From: Aldehydirespirator sp965204415 | GTDB taxonomy: Bacteria > Actinomycetota > Acidimicrobiia > Acidimicrobiales > Aldehydirespiratoraceae | Direction of reading: 5' to 3' | DNA: 64,000 bases | NCBI GenBank assembly: GCA_965204415.1 | Contig: CBDBEL010000001.1 | Coordinates: 930,001-994,000, forward strand | Shown: one piece after another, positions 25,276 to 33,488 of the stretch | How the letters are laid out: each line of letters opens with the position of its first letter | Numbering within the stretch: the first letter of the stretch is position 1 | Translations under genes and position numbers: made by a program | Notes under the pieces: generated by a model | Told to the model about the DNA's origin: nothing | The model's database searches: none | What the model saw: the letters and a program-made list of their open reading frames with translations, nothing else

Positions 25276-26739
25276 TTACAGCAGGGCGAAGTACTCGCGG
25301 TGCTCCCACTCGGTCACGTCGTCCGAGTCGACGGCCTCGGCGCCGCTGGCCTCAACGAAGCGGTTGAACTCGAAGCGCTTGAGCGTGAGCCAGTAGTCGA
25401 GGAACTGGTCGCCGAACGCCGAGCGGTAGGTGTCGTCGTTCTCGAGGGCGTCCAGGGCCGCGCCCAGATTGGTGGGGAGCTGCTCGACATCGGCGGCGTA
25501 GGGCTCGATCTCCATCGGCCCGGGGTCGAGGGCCTGGTCGATGCCGGCCAGGCCGGCTTCGATCTGGCTGGCCATGTACAGGTAGGGGTTGGCGGCCGGC
25601 TCGCCGACCCGGTTCTCGATGTGGCTCGCCGGGTCTCCGGGGCTGGAGATGACGCGCACCATGGCGGCCCGGTTGTCGAACGCCCAGGCCGCCCGGTCGG
25701 GGGCGAGGGAGTACGGCCGGTTGCGGCGGTAGCCGTTGACCGTCGGCGTCGTGAAGCTCGACGCCGCCGATCCGTGGGCCAGGATCCCGGCGACATAGTG
25801 GCGGCCGACGTCGGACAGCCCCCCTTCGCCGCTGGGGACGAAGACGTTCTCCCCGGTGTCGAGACTCGTCAGCGACTGGTGGAGATGCCAGCCGGATGGG
25901 TAGAAGCTGGGGATGGCCGGCTTGCACATGAAGGAGGCGAGGTGGCCCATCCGGCGACAGACCTGCTTGGTCGCCGTCCGGAACAGCACCATGGCGTCCG
26001 CCGGTTCCAATCCCTGAAGGATGTCGAAGGTCGTCTCGATCTGGCTCGGTGCCCACTCGTCCTCGAGCGTCCGAAGCGGGAGCCCGAGCGAGAGCAGGTG
26101 GCTTCGCAGCACCGAGAGCACGTGGTCCACCTCGTCGAGGTGGTTCTCCAGCAGGTACGAGTAGCCGGTGGCCACCGGCATCACCTGCGGAGGGACGGGC
26201 GGCATGCCCGGATGACCGAGCCCCGCCGGATCGAGGGACGGGTCGACGATCCTGGTGAGATACCACTCCACCTCGAGACCGGCGACGTACCCGTAGCCCC
26301 GCTCGGCCAGCCGCCCGAGAGACGCCTTCAAGATCCCCCGCGGCGACAGGGGGAACGGTCGGCCGTCCCGGTAATGGAGGTCGGCCAGGATCCAGCCGGT
26401 CCCCGGGGCCCAGGGCAGGACCCGGAAGGTGGACGGGTCGGGCACCATCGTCACGTTGGGAACGCCGCTCAGCTCGTCGACCCCGAAGCCGCCTCCGGCC
26501 ATGAAGGGGTTGAACACGATCGAGTTGGCCGGGTCGAGGGAGAACGGGGCCATGGAGATCTCGCTGCCGTTCCGCAACGCCGCCTCGAAGGCGGGGATCG
26601 ACAGCGACTTGCCTCTCAGGAGCCCGTGCTGGTCGGGCCAGGACACCCGGACCGCCTCCAACCCCTCGGCCTCGATCTGCGACCGGATCTCGGCCGCCTG
26701 GGCTCTCTGATCGTCGGACCACAGGCCGTGGTCGTCCAT
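25276..26739 (-). CDS. Glutamine synthetase-family ligase (gamma-glutamyl-amine type)
   Basis: 487 residues. The GS beta-grasp N-terminus (VRVSWPDQHGLLRGKSLSIPAFEAAL) and catalytic domain (GYVAGLEVEWYL, EDEWAPSQIETTFD, FMCKPAIPSFYPSGWHLHQSL, HIENRVGEPAANPYLYMASQIEAGLAGI) are clear. It diverges from the true GlnA in its loops, as do PuuA/GlnA3-like gamma-glutamylpolyamine synthetases and the GS-like proteins of aniline catabolism (TdnQ/AtdA1). Next to a P450 and a Rieske oxygenase, activation of an amine by glutamylation is plausible but inferred. Divergent from the P450 at 26858. Confidence 0.88.
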   Translation of the reverse strand: MDDHGLWSDDQRAQAAEIRSQIEAEGLEAVRVSWPDQHGLLRGKSLSIPAFEAALRNGSEISMAPFSLDPANSIVFNPFMAGGGFGVDELSGVPNVTMVPDPSTFRVLPWAPGTGWILADLHYRDGRPFPLSPRGILKASLGRLAERGYGYVAGLEVEWYLTRIVDPSLDPAGLGHPGMPPVPPQVMPVATGYSYLLENHLDEVDHVLSVLRSHLLSLGLPLRTLEDEWAPSQIETTFDILQGLEPADAMVLFRTATKQVCRRMGHLASFMCKPAIPSFYPSGWHLHQSLTSLDTGENVFVPSGEGGLSDVGRHYVAGILAHGSAASSFTTPTVNGYRRNRPYSLAPDRAAWAFDNRAAMVRVISSPGDPASHIENRVGEPAANPYLYMASQIEAGLAGIDQALDPGPMEIEPYAADVEQLPTNLGAALDALENDDTYRSAFGDQFLDYWLTLKRFEFNRFVEASGAEAVDSDDVTEWEHREYFALL

Positions 26740-26822
26740 GAAGTTCCCGAGACTCGCTCATAGTTGTCACTCCCGTTCTCTGACGGGTGGTCACCTTAGG
26801 ACACGAGCCTCGCAGGGTCCAT

Positions 26823-26851
26823 TTGTCCGAACGATTATCCTGAATTACGCT
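26823..26851 (+). promoter_or_regulatory. Candidate promoter of the second P450
   Basis: TTGTCC (26823-26828) and TACGCT (26846-26851) are spaced 17 nt. The P450 GTG start lies 6 nt after the -10, so the transcript would be leaderless or nearly so, as is common in actinobacteria. Confidence 0.35.
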
Positions 26852-26857
26852 GCTGTT

Positions 26858-28117
26858 GTGACGTGGGTCGAGCCGTACCTGTCCGATCTGGGCGCGGCCG
26901 ACGCAGACTTGTCCGACCACGACTCGTTCACTGAGGTCGTTCCCCACGCCACGTTCCAGCGGCTGCGAGCCGAGGACCCGGTCTCGTGGTGCGACAAGGC
27001 CGACGGCGCGGGGTTCTGGTCGGTGACCCGCTACCACGATGCGCTCACCGTCAGCCGCGACGTCAAGCGCTTCAGCTCGGCCCAGGGCATCAGCATGGAC
27101 GACCTGGCCCCCGACGAGCTCGCGGTCCGGCGCTCGATGATCGAGATGGATCCGCCGGAGCACACCCGGCTGCGGCGGCTGGTCAACCGGGGATTCACCC
27201 GACGCACGGTCGAGGGGTTCGAGGACAGGATCCGGAAACTGGCCGTCGATGTCATCGAGGAGGCGCTCGAACGCGACGAGTTCGACTTCGTCAACGACAT
27301 CGCCAAGGAGCTGCCGATGCGAATGCTGGGCCAGCTTCTGGGGATCCGCGACGACGGGCGGCGCCTGGTCGAGCTCGGTGACGCGCTGCTGTCCAACACC
27401 GACCCCGACTTCACCGATCATCCGGTGGGCTTCACCGACACCGAGGCATTCCGGCTGCTCCCGTTCCGCAGCCCGGCCGCCCTGGAGCTGTTCGAGTACG
27501 CCGACGTCGAGGCCGAGCTGCGACGCCAGGAAGACCGCGACGACGTCATCGCCAAACTGCTGGCGCCCACCACCGACGGCGATCCGCTGACCGACCTGGA
27601 GTTCAAGAACTTCTTCACCCTGCTGATAATCGCCGGCAACGACACCACCCGCTACACGATGACATCGGCGATGCTGACGCTCATCGAGCACCCGTCGTTG
27701 TGGAAGGCGTGGCAGGACGACCGATCCCTGACCGAGACCGCGGTCGATGAGATTCTGCGCACGACCACGGCCACCGCCCACATGCGCCGCACCGCCACCG
27801 TCGACACCACCCTCGCGGGCCGCAGGATCAAGGCCGGGGACAAGGTCGTGATCTGGTTCCTGTCGGCCAACCACGACGAGGAGGCGTTCGAGCGGCCGTT
27901 CCGCTTCGACCTCGCCCGATCCTTCAACGACCACATGGCGTTCGGCCGCAACGGCCCCCACTTCTGCCTCGGCGCCTGGCTGGCCCGGATGGAGGTCCGC
28001 CTCATCTTCGAGGAGCTTCTGGACCGGGTCGATCACTTCGAGCTGGCCGGCGACATCGCCCGTCTCCGGTCCAATCTGATCCTCGGCGTCAAGACCCTGC
28101 CGGTGAAGGTCTTCTAG
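26858..28117 (+). CDS. Cytochrome P450, CYP125/CYP142/linalool-hydroxylase-like
   Basis: 419 residues from GTG 26858 (MTWVEPYLSDLG); the upstream open frame overlaps the divergent GS-like gene and is not P450-like. I-helix LLIIAGNDTTRYT, K-helix ExxR in VDEILRTTT, meander near RPFRFDLARSFNDHMAFG, and the heme loop FGRNGPHFCLGAWLARME with Cys370. The GPHFCLG form and the TxxAHMRRTAT segment recall actinobacterial steroid or terpene P450s. Its neighbours suggest that it opens a catabolic route in this cluster. Substrate unknown. Confidence 0.92.
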   Translation: MTWVEPYLSDLGAADADLSDHDSFTEVVPHATFQRLRAEDPVSWCDKADGAGFWSVTRYHDALTVSRDVKRFSSAQGISMDDLAPDELAVRRSMIEMDPPEHTRLRRLVNRGFTRRTVEGFEDRIRKLAVDVIEEALERDEFDFVNDIAKELPMRMLGQLLGIRDDGRRLVELGDALLSNTDPDFTDHPVGFTDTEAFRLLPFRSPAALELFEYADVEAELRRQEDRDDVIAKLLAPTTDGDPLTDLEFKNFFTLLIIAGNDTTRYTMTSAMLTLIEHPSLWKAWQDDRSLTETAVDEILRTTTATAHMRRTATVDTTLAGRRIKAGDKVVIWFLSANHDEEAFERPFRFDLARSFNDHMAFGRNGPHFCLGAWLARMEVRLIFEELLDRVDHFELAGDIARLRSNLILGVKTLPVKVF

Positions 28118-28136
28118 TACCCGTCGGCAGGGTCCA

Positions 28137-28205
28137 TCGGTGTCGGCCGGTGCGGGATCCGCGGGGTCGCTCGGTGTCGGCCGGTTACGGGAGTCGCGGG
28201 GTCGC
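28137..28205. repeat. Imperfect tandem duplication (34/35 bp)
   Basis: 28137-28170 and 28171-28205 share about 90% identity between the convergent stops of the P450 and the Rieske gene. It may contribute to bidirectional termination. No clear hairpin was found. Confidence 0.8.
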
Positions 28206-28211
28206 TCGCCG

Positions 28212-29510
28212 TCAGTCGTAGGTCAGGGGCGACGCCCAGGTCGACGCGGCGCGCCGGGCGGCGTCGAGGTCCTTCCACGCTGCGTCGAAGTCCTGGCCGG
28301 TGGTGACCGCGTCGATCGCGCCGGGACCGGAAACGGGGTTGTCGCGCCCCAACAAGTTGGACGGCGATGGATCGTCGGCGGCGGTCAGGAACCAGCGTCG
28401 GTGGGTGCGCACGCCGACATCGGTCGGGCCGAGATGCTCCTCGGCCCGGTCGTAGATCGACCCCTGCGACTCGACGGCCCACTGGTCGTGGACGTTGATG
28501 TCGCTGCCCATCCCGGTGAAGGTCTGCGTCCGCTGCTCCTCGGGGTCATACCCCCACCGGTCGAACCGCCCGTGGATCGGCCGGTACTCGGGCAGTGTCA
28601 CCGCCGAGATCCGCTGCTCTCTCATCAGTTGGGCATCGACGGGCTCATCGAAGCTGACGAACATCGAGTACCAGTAGCTGCTGTGATCGTCGATCGGGAC
28701 GTGCCACTGGGTGATGCTCATCTCCCGGCTCATGGGGATCGTGATGGCATTGGGAAAGATGCAGTACGAGATCCGGACGTGGGTGAACTCGCCCCGGAAG
28801 TCCCGGGTCGTCCGCATCCGGAAACCGAACGAGGTCGGCTCGGCCACGATGGTGGGGTGCGAGGCCTCGCGCATCAACTTGGCGACGGTCACCCCGGTGT
28901 CGGCGACCAGGCCGCGGAACTGCCGTCCGTACTGCTCGGAGTCGTCGTCGAGGAACCGATGGAGGAAGCCGGCATGGGAGGGATCGACGCCGACCTCTTG
29001 GGATTGCAACCAGTTGGCGTCCCACAGGCCCTTGAACGCGAACACGTGGGTCTGGGGCGCGATGAGGCAGTCGAACCCGGGCAGGGGTGGCGGCGCCCCT
29101 TCGCCGAGATACGCCCACACGATGCCGTTGCGCTCCTGCACCGGGTAGCTGCGATGCCGGATCCGCTCGCGGAGCCGGCTGGTCTCCGGCTCGGTCGGGG
29201 TCTCGAGACAGGTCCCGTCGACGTCGAGCAGCCAGCCGTGGAATGGGCAGCGCAGACCCCCGTCCTCCAGCCGCCCGAAGCTCAGGTCGACGCCTCGGTG
29301 CGGGCAGCGGCGACCGACAAGCCCGAGCCGGCCCAGCTCGTCGGCGAACAGCACGAGCTTCTCGTTCATCAACGTCACCGGCACGAGCGGACGATCGCCC
29401 GCCAGCTCCTCGGTCAGCGCCGCCGGTTGCCAGTACTGGCGCAGGATGTGGCCCCCCGGCGTCCCGGGGCCGGACTCGGTGAGCACCCGGTTGGCATCCG
29501 CACTTACCAC
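28212..29510 (-). CDS. Rieske non-heme iron oxygenase, phthalate/vanillate type, alpha subunit
   Basis: 432 residues from GTG 29510 (MVSADANRVLTESGPGTPGGHILRQYW). The [2Fe-2S] Rieske site is Cys69-x-His71 and Cys88-x2-His91 (RRCPHRGVDLSFGRLEDGGLRCPFHGW). The mononuclear iron site is likely in ANWLQSQEVGVDPSHAGFLHRFL, with two histidines. Such enzymes hydroxylate or O/N-demethylate aromatic acids using a separate reductase, which is not adjacent. Divergent from ligA-ligB-like genes, consistent with ring hydroxylation followed by extradiol cleavage. An in-frame ATG near 29639 would overlap the ligA start and is rejected. Confidence 0.92.
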   Translation of the reverse strand: MVSADANRVLTESGPGTPGGHILRQYWQPAALTEELAGDRPLVPVTLMNEKLVLFADELGRLGLVGRRCPHRGVDLSFGRLEDGGLRCPFHGWLLDVDGTCLETPTEPETSRLRERIRHRSYPVQERNGIVWAYLGEGAPPPLPGFDCLIAPQTHVFAFKGLWDANWLQSQEVGVDPSHAGFLHRFLDDDSEQYGRQFRGLVADTGVTVAKLMREASHPTIVAEPTSFGFRMRTTRDFRGEFTHVRISYCIFPNAITIPMSREMSITQWHVPIDDHSSYWYSMFVSFDEPVDAQLMREQRISAVTLPEYRPIHGRFDRWGYDPEEQRTQTFTGMGSDINVHDQWAVESQGSIYDRAEEHLGPTDVGVRTHRRWFLTAADDPSPSNLLGRDNPVSGPGAIDAVTTGQDFDAAWKDLDAARRAASTWASPLTYD

Positions 29511-29598
29511 GCATTTCCACCATACCACGGCCCGGAACCGCCCGATTTCGCCCATTCTCCACGGGCGGTCCAAGACACGCTGGTAATCTGGCGCTTCG

Positions 29599-29964
29599 AT
29601 GAGCCTGTACAACGTGCAGAAGTTCCTGTACGAGCTCAACCGGGACGAGCGGGTCCAGCAGGCCTACCGGGCTGATCCCCGTGACGCGATCACCGGCTAC
29701 GACGTCGACGAGGAGGAGCGGGGCGCTCTCCTCGAGCCCGACATCGGCCTGCTCTACCACTTGGGCGTCAACGGCCAGATCCTGATGCACTTCGCGGCGT
29801 TCTGCGGGATCGAGTGGTCCGACTACCTCCAGCGCATGCGCGACGGCGTCGAGCGCCACGGGCCGGTGCGGGCCGGCGTGTACGCGCTGGCCGGCTACGA
29901 GGGCGTGGAGTCCCACAGCCGCCGCCTCGGCCATCAACCCGATGCCGCCCACGCTCATGAGTGA
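29599..29964 (+). CDS. LigA-like small subunit of extradiol ring-cleavage dioxygenase
   Basis: 121 residues (MSLYNVQKFLYELNRDERVQQAY) matching the protocatechuate 4,5-dioxygenase alpha-subunit family: helical, with DIGLLYHLGVNGQILMHFAAFCGIEWSDYLQRM. It caps the active site of the LigB-type subunit encoded 17 nt downstream. Together they would open a catecholic ring at the meta position. Confidence 0.88.
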   Translation: MSLYNVQKFLYELNRDERVQQAYRADPRDAITGYDVDEEERGALLEPDIGLLYHLGVNGQILMHFAAFCGIEWSDYLQRMRDGVERHGPVRAGVYALAGYEGVESHSRRLGHQPDAAHAHE

Positions 29965-29981
29965 GGCGGAGGGGTGAGCTG

Positions 29982-30800
29982 ATGCCATTGGTGTATGCGG
30001 GGGTGTGCAGCCACGCCCCCGGCATCACCGGCCGCGCCGAGCGGGCCGACCCGGACGCACGCGACGCGTTCTACGCCGCCTTCGACGCCATGCGGCTGCG
30101 GCTTGAGGCGGCCCAGCCCGACGCTCTGGTGGTGATAGCCGCGGAGCACTTCGCCAACTTCTTCATGAACAACATGCCCGCCTACGCCATGGGCATGGCG
30201 GACTACTACGAGGGACCCATCGAGAACCCCGAGTGGCTTCGCATCGACAAGTTCCGCGCCCCCGGCAACCCGGAGCTGTCCCAGCGCCTCATCGAAGCGG
30301 TCATGCACACCTGTGACGTGGCCTACGCCGAGGAGTGGCGCTTCGACCACGGCATCGCGGTGCCGCTGCATTTCCTGACGCCTCGCTTCGATGTGCCCGT
30401 CATCCCGGCCAACATCAACTGCCAGGGACCGCCGCTGACCCCGCTGTCGAGGGCGTGGACTTTCGGGGAGGCCCTGCGCCGGGCCGCCGGCAGCGTGGCC
30501 GAGCGCATCGCGGTGATCGGCACCGGCGGCATCTCCCATTGGCCGGCCACCCCCGACTCGGGCCGGATAAACGAGGCCTGGGACCGCGATTTCCTGGACC
30601 GCTGGTGCGCCGGCGACCGCCAGCGGCTGTGCGCCTACAGCGACGCCGACACCTACCTCGACGCCGGCCAGGGCGGCTTCGAGATCCGCACCTACATAGC
30701 CACCGCCGCGGCCGGTGCGGGACGCGGCACGGTGCACTTCTACGCTCCCATCCCGATCTTCTCCGTCGGCTGCACCATCGCCGACATCGAGATCGACTAG
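29982..30800 (+). CDS. LigB-like catalytic subunit of extradiol dioxygenase
   Basis: 272 residues from ATG 29982, with GGAGGGG 4-14 nt upstream; an in-frame GTG at 29961 overlaps ligA and lacks a ribosome site. The class III extradiol fold is shown by YAGVCSHAPGI (iron-ligand His11), ALVVIAAEHFANFF, WRFDHGIAVPLHFL and VIGTGGISHWP. It cleaves protocatechuate-like diols with Fe(II). It is first in line with a FAH-family hydrolase and a ThDP enzyme that could process the ring-fission product. Confidence 0.9.
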   Translation: MPLVYAGVCSHAPGITGRAERADPDARDAFYAAFDAMRLRLEAAQPDALVVIAAEHFANFFMNNMPAYAMGMADYYEGPIENPEWLRIDKFRAPGNPELSQRLIEAVMHTCDVAYAEEWRFDHGIAVPLHFLTPRFDVPVIPANINCQGPPLTPLSRAWTFGEALRRAAGSVAERIAVIGTGGISHWPATPDSGRINEAWDRDFLDRWCAGDRQRLCAYSDADTYLDAGQGGFEIRTYIATAAAGAGRGTVHFYAPIPIFSVGCTIADIEID

Positions 30801-30833
30801 ATCCCAGTTCCCCCACCCAACGGGAGAAACCCC

Positions 30834-31670
30834 ATGCGACTCGTAACCGTCCGGATCGACGGAGCCACCCGGGCCGGCCGGGTGGCCGGCGACGAGATAG
30901 TCCTCCTAGACGCGCCCGACGTCCGGGCCGTGCTGGCGGCCGGGTCGGTCGATACGGGCTCTGTGCCCGTCGGCGATGCGGGCGGCGCGGTGCCGCTGGA
31001 GGGCGCGGACCTGGCTCCGGTGGTGCCCGCTCCCGACAAGATCGTCTGCGTCGGGCTGAACTACCGCGACCATGCCGCGGAGACCAACAGCCCTCTGCCT
31101 ACCGCTCCCATCTACTTCGCCAAGTACCGCAGGGCGCTCACCGGCCCCTACGACCCGATCCGGCTGCCGCCTCCAGAGGTGTCCACCGACGCCGACTGGG
31201 AGGTCGAGTTGGCGGTGGTCATCGGACGCGAGGTCCGCAACGCTGATGCGTCCGAGGCAGCCGCAGCTATCGCAGGGTTCACGGTGCTCAACGACGTGTC
31301 GATCCGGGACTGGCAGACCCGCACGATCCAGTTCCTGGCCGGCAAGACCTTCGAGCAGTCCACGCCGGTCGGCCCCGCACTGGTGACCACCGACGAGATC
31401 GGCGACGGCCTCGGGCTGAACGTGAGCTGCACCGTCGACGGCGTGACCAAGCAGTCCTCCAACACCGACCAGCTGGTGTTCGGTCCGGCCGAGTTGGTGG
31501 CCGACCTGAGCACGATCCTGACCCTCGACCCGGGCGACATCATCGCCACCGGAACACCGGGCGGGGTGGGAATGGCCCGCGACCCCCAGGAGTGGCTCTC
31601 GCCGGGCGTGGTGGTGCGCACCGCCATCGAGGGTGTGGGCGAGATGGTCAACACCTGCGTCGTGGGCTGA
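30834..31670 (+). CDS. Fumarylacetoacetate hydrolase-family protein
   Basis: 278 residues. The FAH fold and metal site are visible: KIVCVGLNYRDHAAE, PIYFAKYRRALTGPYDPI, DWEVELAVVIGRE (acidic metal ligands), GFTVLNDVSIRDWQ and PGDIIATGTPGGVGMARDP. Family members hydrolyse, hydrate, decarboxylate or isomerise ring-cleavage products (as in HpcE/HpaG or MhpD-type steps). An AT-poor 33-bp gap with GGGAGA precedes the ATG. Position right after LigAB supports action on the meta-cleavage product. Confidence 0.9.
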   Translation: MRLVTVRIDGATRAGRVAGDEIVLLDAPDVRAVLAAGSVDTGSVPVGDAGGAVPLEGADLAPVVPAPDKIVCVGLNYRDHAAETNSPLPTAPIYFAKYRRALTGPYDPIRLPPPEVSTDADWEVELAVVIGREVRNADASEAAAAIAGFTVLNDVSIRDWQTRTIQFLAGKTFEQSTPVGPALVTTDEIGDGLGLNVSCTVDGVTKQSSNTDQLVFGPAELVADLSTILTLDPGDIIATGTPGGVGMARDPQEWLSPGVVVRTAIEGVGEMVNTCVVG

Positions 31671-31707
31671 GCCGCCCCCGGAACTCGGCCTCCAGGCGCC
31701 GCCGGCC

Positions 31708-33348
31708 ATGACCGCGACCGACGCCGGTCGCCTGCCGCGCCGGTCGCCGACCGTTGCCGGGCTCGCGGTCGAAGCGCTCCGGGCGGTGGGCGTGGACACG
31801 CTGTACTGCCTCCCGGGCGTGCAGAACGACGACTTCTTCGACGCGCTGGTCGACGCACGCGACATCAGGCCGGTGGTGACCCGCCACGAGCAGGGCGCGG
31901 CCTACATGGCCCTGGGCGCGGCCCAGGCCACGGGCCGGCCGGCCGCGCTGTGCGTGGTGCCCGGCCCGGGGATGCTCAACGCCGCGGCCGGCCTCACCAG
32001 CGCCTACTGGGGCAACGCCCGGGTGCTGGCCCTGATCGGCGCGGTGCCGTCAGTGTGGCGCGGACGCAGCACCGGAATCCTGCACGACCTGCCCGACCCC
32101 TCCGCCGTGCTGCGGCAGGTGACCAAGCACACCGGCTACGTCGGCCGCGGCATCGACGCCGTCGGCGTGTGGCAGCAGGCGGTCGACGAGCTGGTGTCGG
32201 GTGCCCCTCGCCCGGTGGCCGTGGAGGTGCCCGTCGACGTGTGGGGCCAGCCCGCCGACGGCAGCCTCGACCCGCCCCGTGCCGTTACGCCTCCGATCGA
32301 CGGCGGGCGGATCGAGGAAGCCGCCCGGGTCCTGGGCCGGGCCCGGCGGCCCCTGATCATGGTGGGCGGGGGCGCCCAGGACGCGTCCGAGCCGGTGAGG
32401 GAACTGGCCGAGGCTCTGGAGGCGCCGGTGTTCGCCCGTTACATGGGCCTCGGGGTGCTCGACACCCGCCACCGGCTGCACGCCTACCTGACCATGGGGC
32501 GCGACCTGTGGCCCGGCTCCGACGTGGTGGTGGGCATCGGCACCCGCATGGAGTTCCCCAACGTCGAATGGGGCGTGGGCGACGACCAGCAGATCGTGCA
32601 GATCAACATCGACCCGGCCGAGCTGGACCGGTACGGCACCGGCACCGTCGGCGTTCACGGCGACGCCGCCGAGGCGTGCCGGCTGCTCGTCGACGCCCTC
32701 GGCCGGCACAACCGCCGGCGGGCGGACCGCACCGGGGAGCTGGCCGGGCTGCGGGCCCGGCACTTCGAGCGGATCGCCTACCTGGAGCCCCAGCTGAGCT
32801 ACCTGCGGGCCATCCGGTCGGTGATGCCCGACGACGGGATCATCGTCGAGGATGTGACCCAGGTCGCCTTCGTGGCCCACATCGCCTACGAGCACCGCCG
32901 ACCCCGGACGTACCTCGCCACCGGCGGGGCGGGAACGCTCGGCGCCGGCGTGGCCCACGGAATCGGCGCCGCGGCCGCGGCGCCCGACCGGGCCCAGCTC
33001 ACCATCGTCGGCGACGGCGGGATGCTGTTCACCGCCACCGAGTTGGCCACCGCGGTGCAGCACGGCATCGACACCACCGTGCTGCTGTTCGACAACCGCG
33101 CCTACGGCAACGTCCAACGGCTGCAGACGCAGCGGTTCGGGCCCGACCGGACCATCGCCTCCGCGCTCAGGAACCCCGACTGGATCGCGTTCGGGGAGAG
33201 CTTCGGGGTGCGGACAGAGCGGGCCGGCGGTCCCGAGGCGCTGCCGGCGGTGCTGGAGGCGTCCCTGGCCCACCCCGGACCGTCGATGGTCGTGGCCGAC
33301 ATCGCCGACGAGCCCGACCCGTGGCCGCTCCTCCGGGTCCGCCGCTAG
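31708..33348 (+). CDS. Thiamine-diphosphate enzyme, acetolactate synthase/benzoylformate decarboxylase-like
   Basis: 546 residues from ATG 31708. Three ThDP domains are visible: the N-terminal pyrimidine-binding domain with VVTRHEQGAAYMALGAAQATGRPAAL (catalytic Glu in RHEQ), a central domain (RRPLIMVGGGAQDA), and a C-terminal pyrophosphate-binding domain with GDGGMLFTATELATAVQHGIDTTVLLFDNRAYGNV. Probably decarboxylates or ligates a 2-oxoacid made by the preceding ring-cleavage genes. Its last 1,057 bp (32292-33348) occur again without visible change at 35460-36516. Confidence 0.9.
   Translation: MTATDAGRLPRRSPTVAGLAVEALRAVGVDTLYCLPGVQNDDFFDALVDARDIRPVVTRHEQGAAYMALGAAQATGRPAALCVVPGPGMLNAAAGLTSAYWGNARVLALIGAVPSVWRGRSTGILHDLPDPSAVLRQVTKHTGYVGRGIDAVGVWQQAVDELVSGAPRPVAVEVPVDVWGQPADGSLDPPRAVTPPIDGGRIEEAARVLGRARRPLIMVGGGAQDASEPVRELAEALEAPVFARYMGLGVLDTRHRLHAYLTMGRDLWPGSDVVVGIGTRMEFPNVEWGVGDDQQIVQINIDPAELDRYGTGTVGVHGDAAEACRLLVDALGRHNRRRADRTGELAGLRARHFERIAYLEPQLSYLRAIRSVMPDDGIIVEDVTQVAFVAHIAYEHRRPRTYLATGGAGTLGAGVAHGIGAAAAAPDRAQLTIVGDGGMLFTATELATAVQHGIDTTVLLFDNRAYGNVQRLQTQRFGPDRTIASALRNPDWIAFGESFGVRTERAGGPEALPAVLEASLAHPGPSMVVADIADEPDPWPLLRVRR
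32292..33348 (+). repeat. Left copy of a 1,057-bp direct repeat
   Basis: The 3' two-thirds of the intact ThDP gene, from 32292 to its stop codon. The same sequence recurs at 35460-36516, and the encoded protein is identical over the repeat. Homology ends exactly at the TAG stop. Confidence 0.95.
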
Positions 33349-33442
33349 GGATCACCACCCACACCAGGACCAGATGATCCCCGTTCCGGCGGTGCAGCGA
33401 CCCGGCGGTGCAGAGCGGGTTCCCCGTCCTGTCCCAATGTTG

Positions 33443-33480
33443 GGGCTGATGCGATATTGCAGGGGTTGATGTGCTATTGT
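33443..33480. promoter_or_regulatory. Twin 18-bp direct repeats before AAA ATPase gene
   Basis: 33443-33460 and 33463-33480 are near-identical (three mismatches) with a 20-bp period and abut the start of the AAA gene. This is a typical layout for a dimeric DNA-binding regulator; the ATPase or an unseen regulator could bind. Just upstream, 33434-33445 is a short 5-bp inverted repeat. Confidence 0.5.
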
Positions 33481-33488
33481 AAAGAGTG

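Noticed and set aside
25352..28036. Very long minus-strand reading frame (about 890 codons) over the GS-like and P450 genes
   Set aside because: Antisense/shifted frame of two clear genes in high-GC DNA; composition is Arg/Gly/Pro-rich without domains.
28212..29639. ATG start of the Rieske oxygenase at 29639
   Set aside because: It would overlap the divergent ligA-like start and adds 43 residues unlike the family; GTG 29510 fits the conserved N-terminus.
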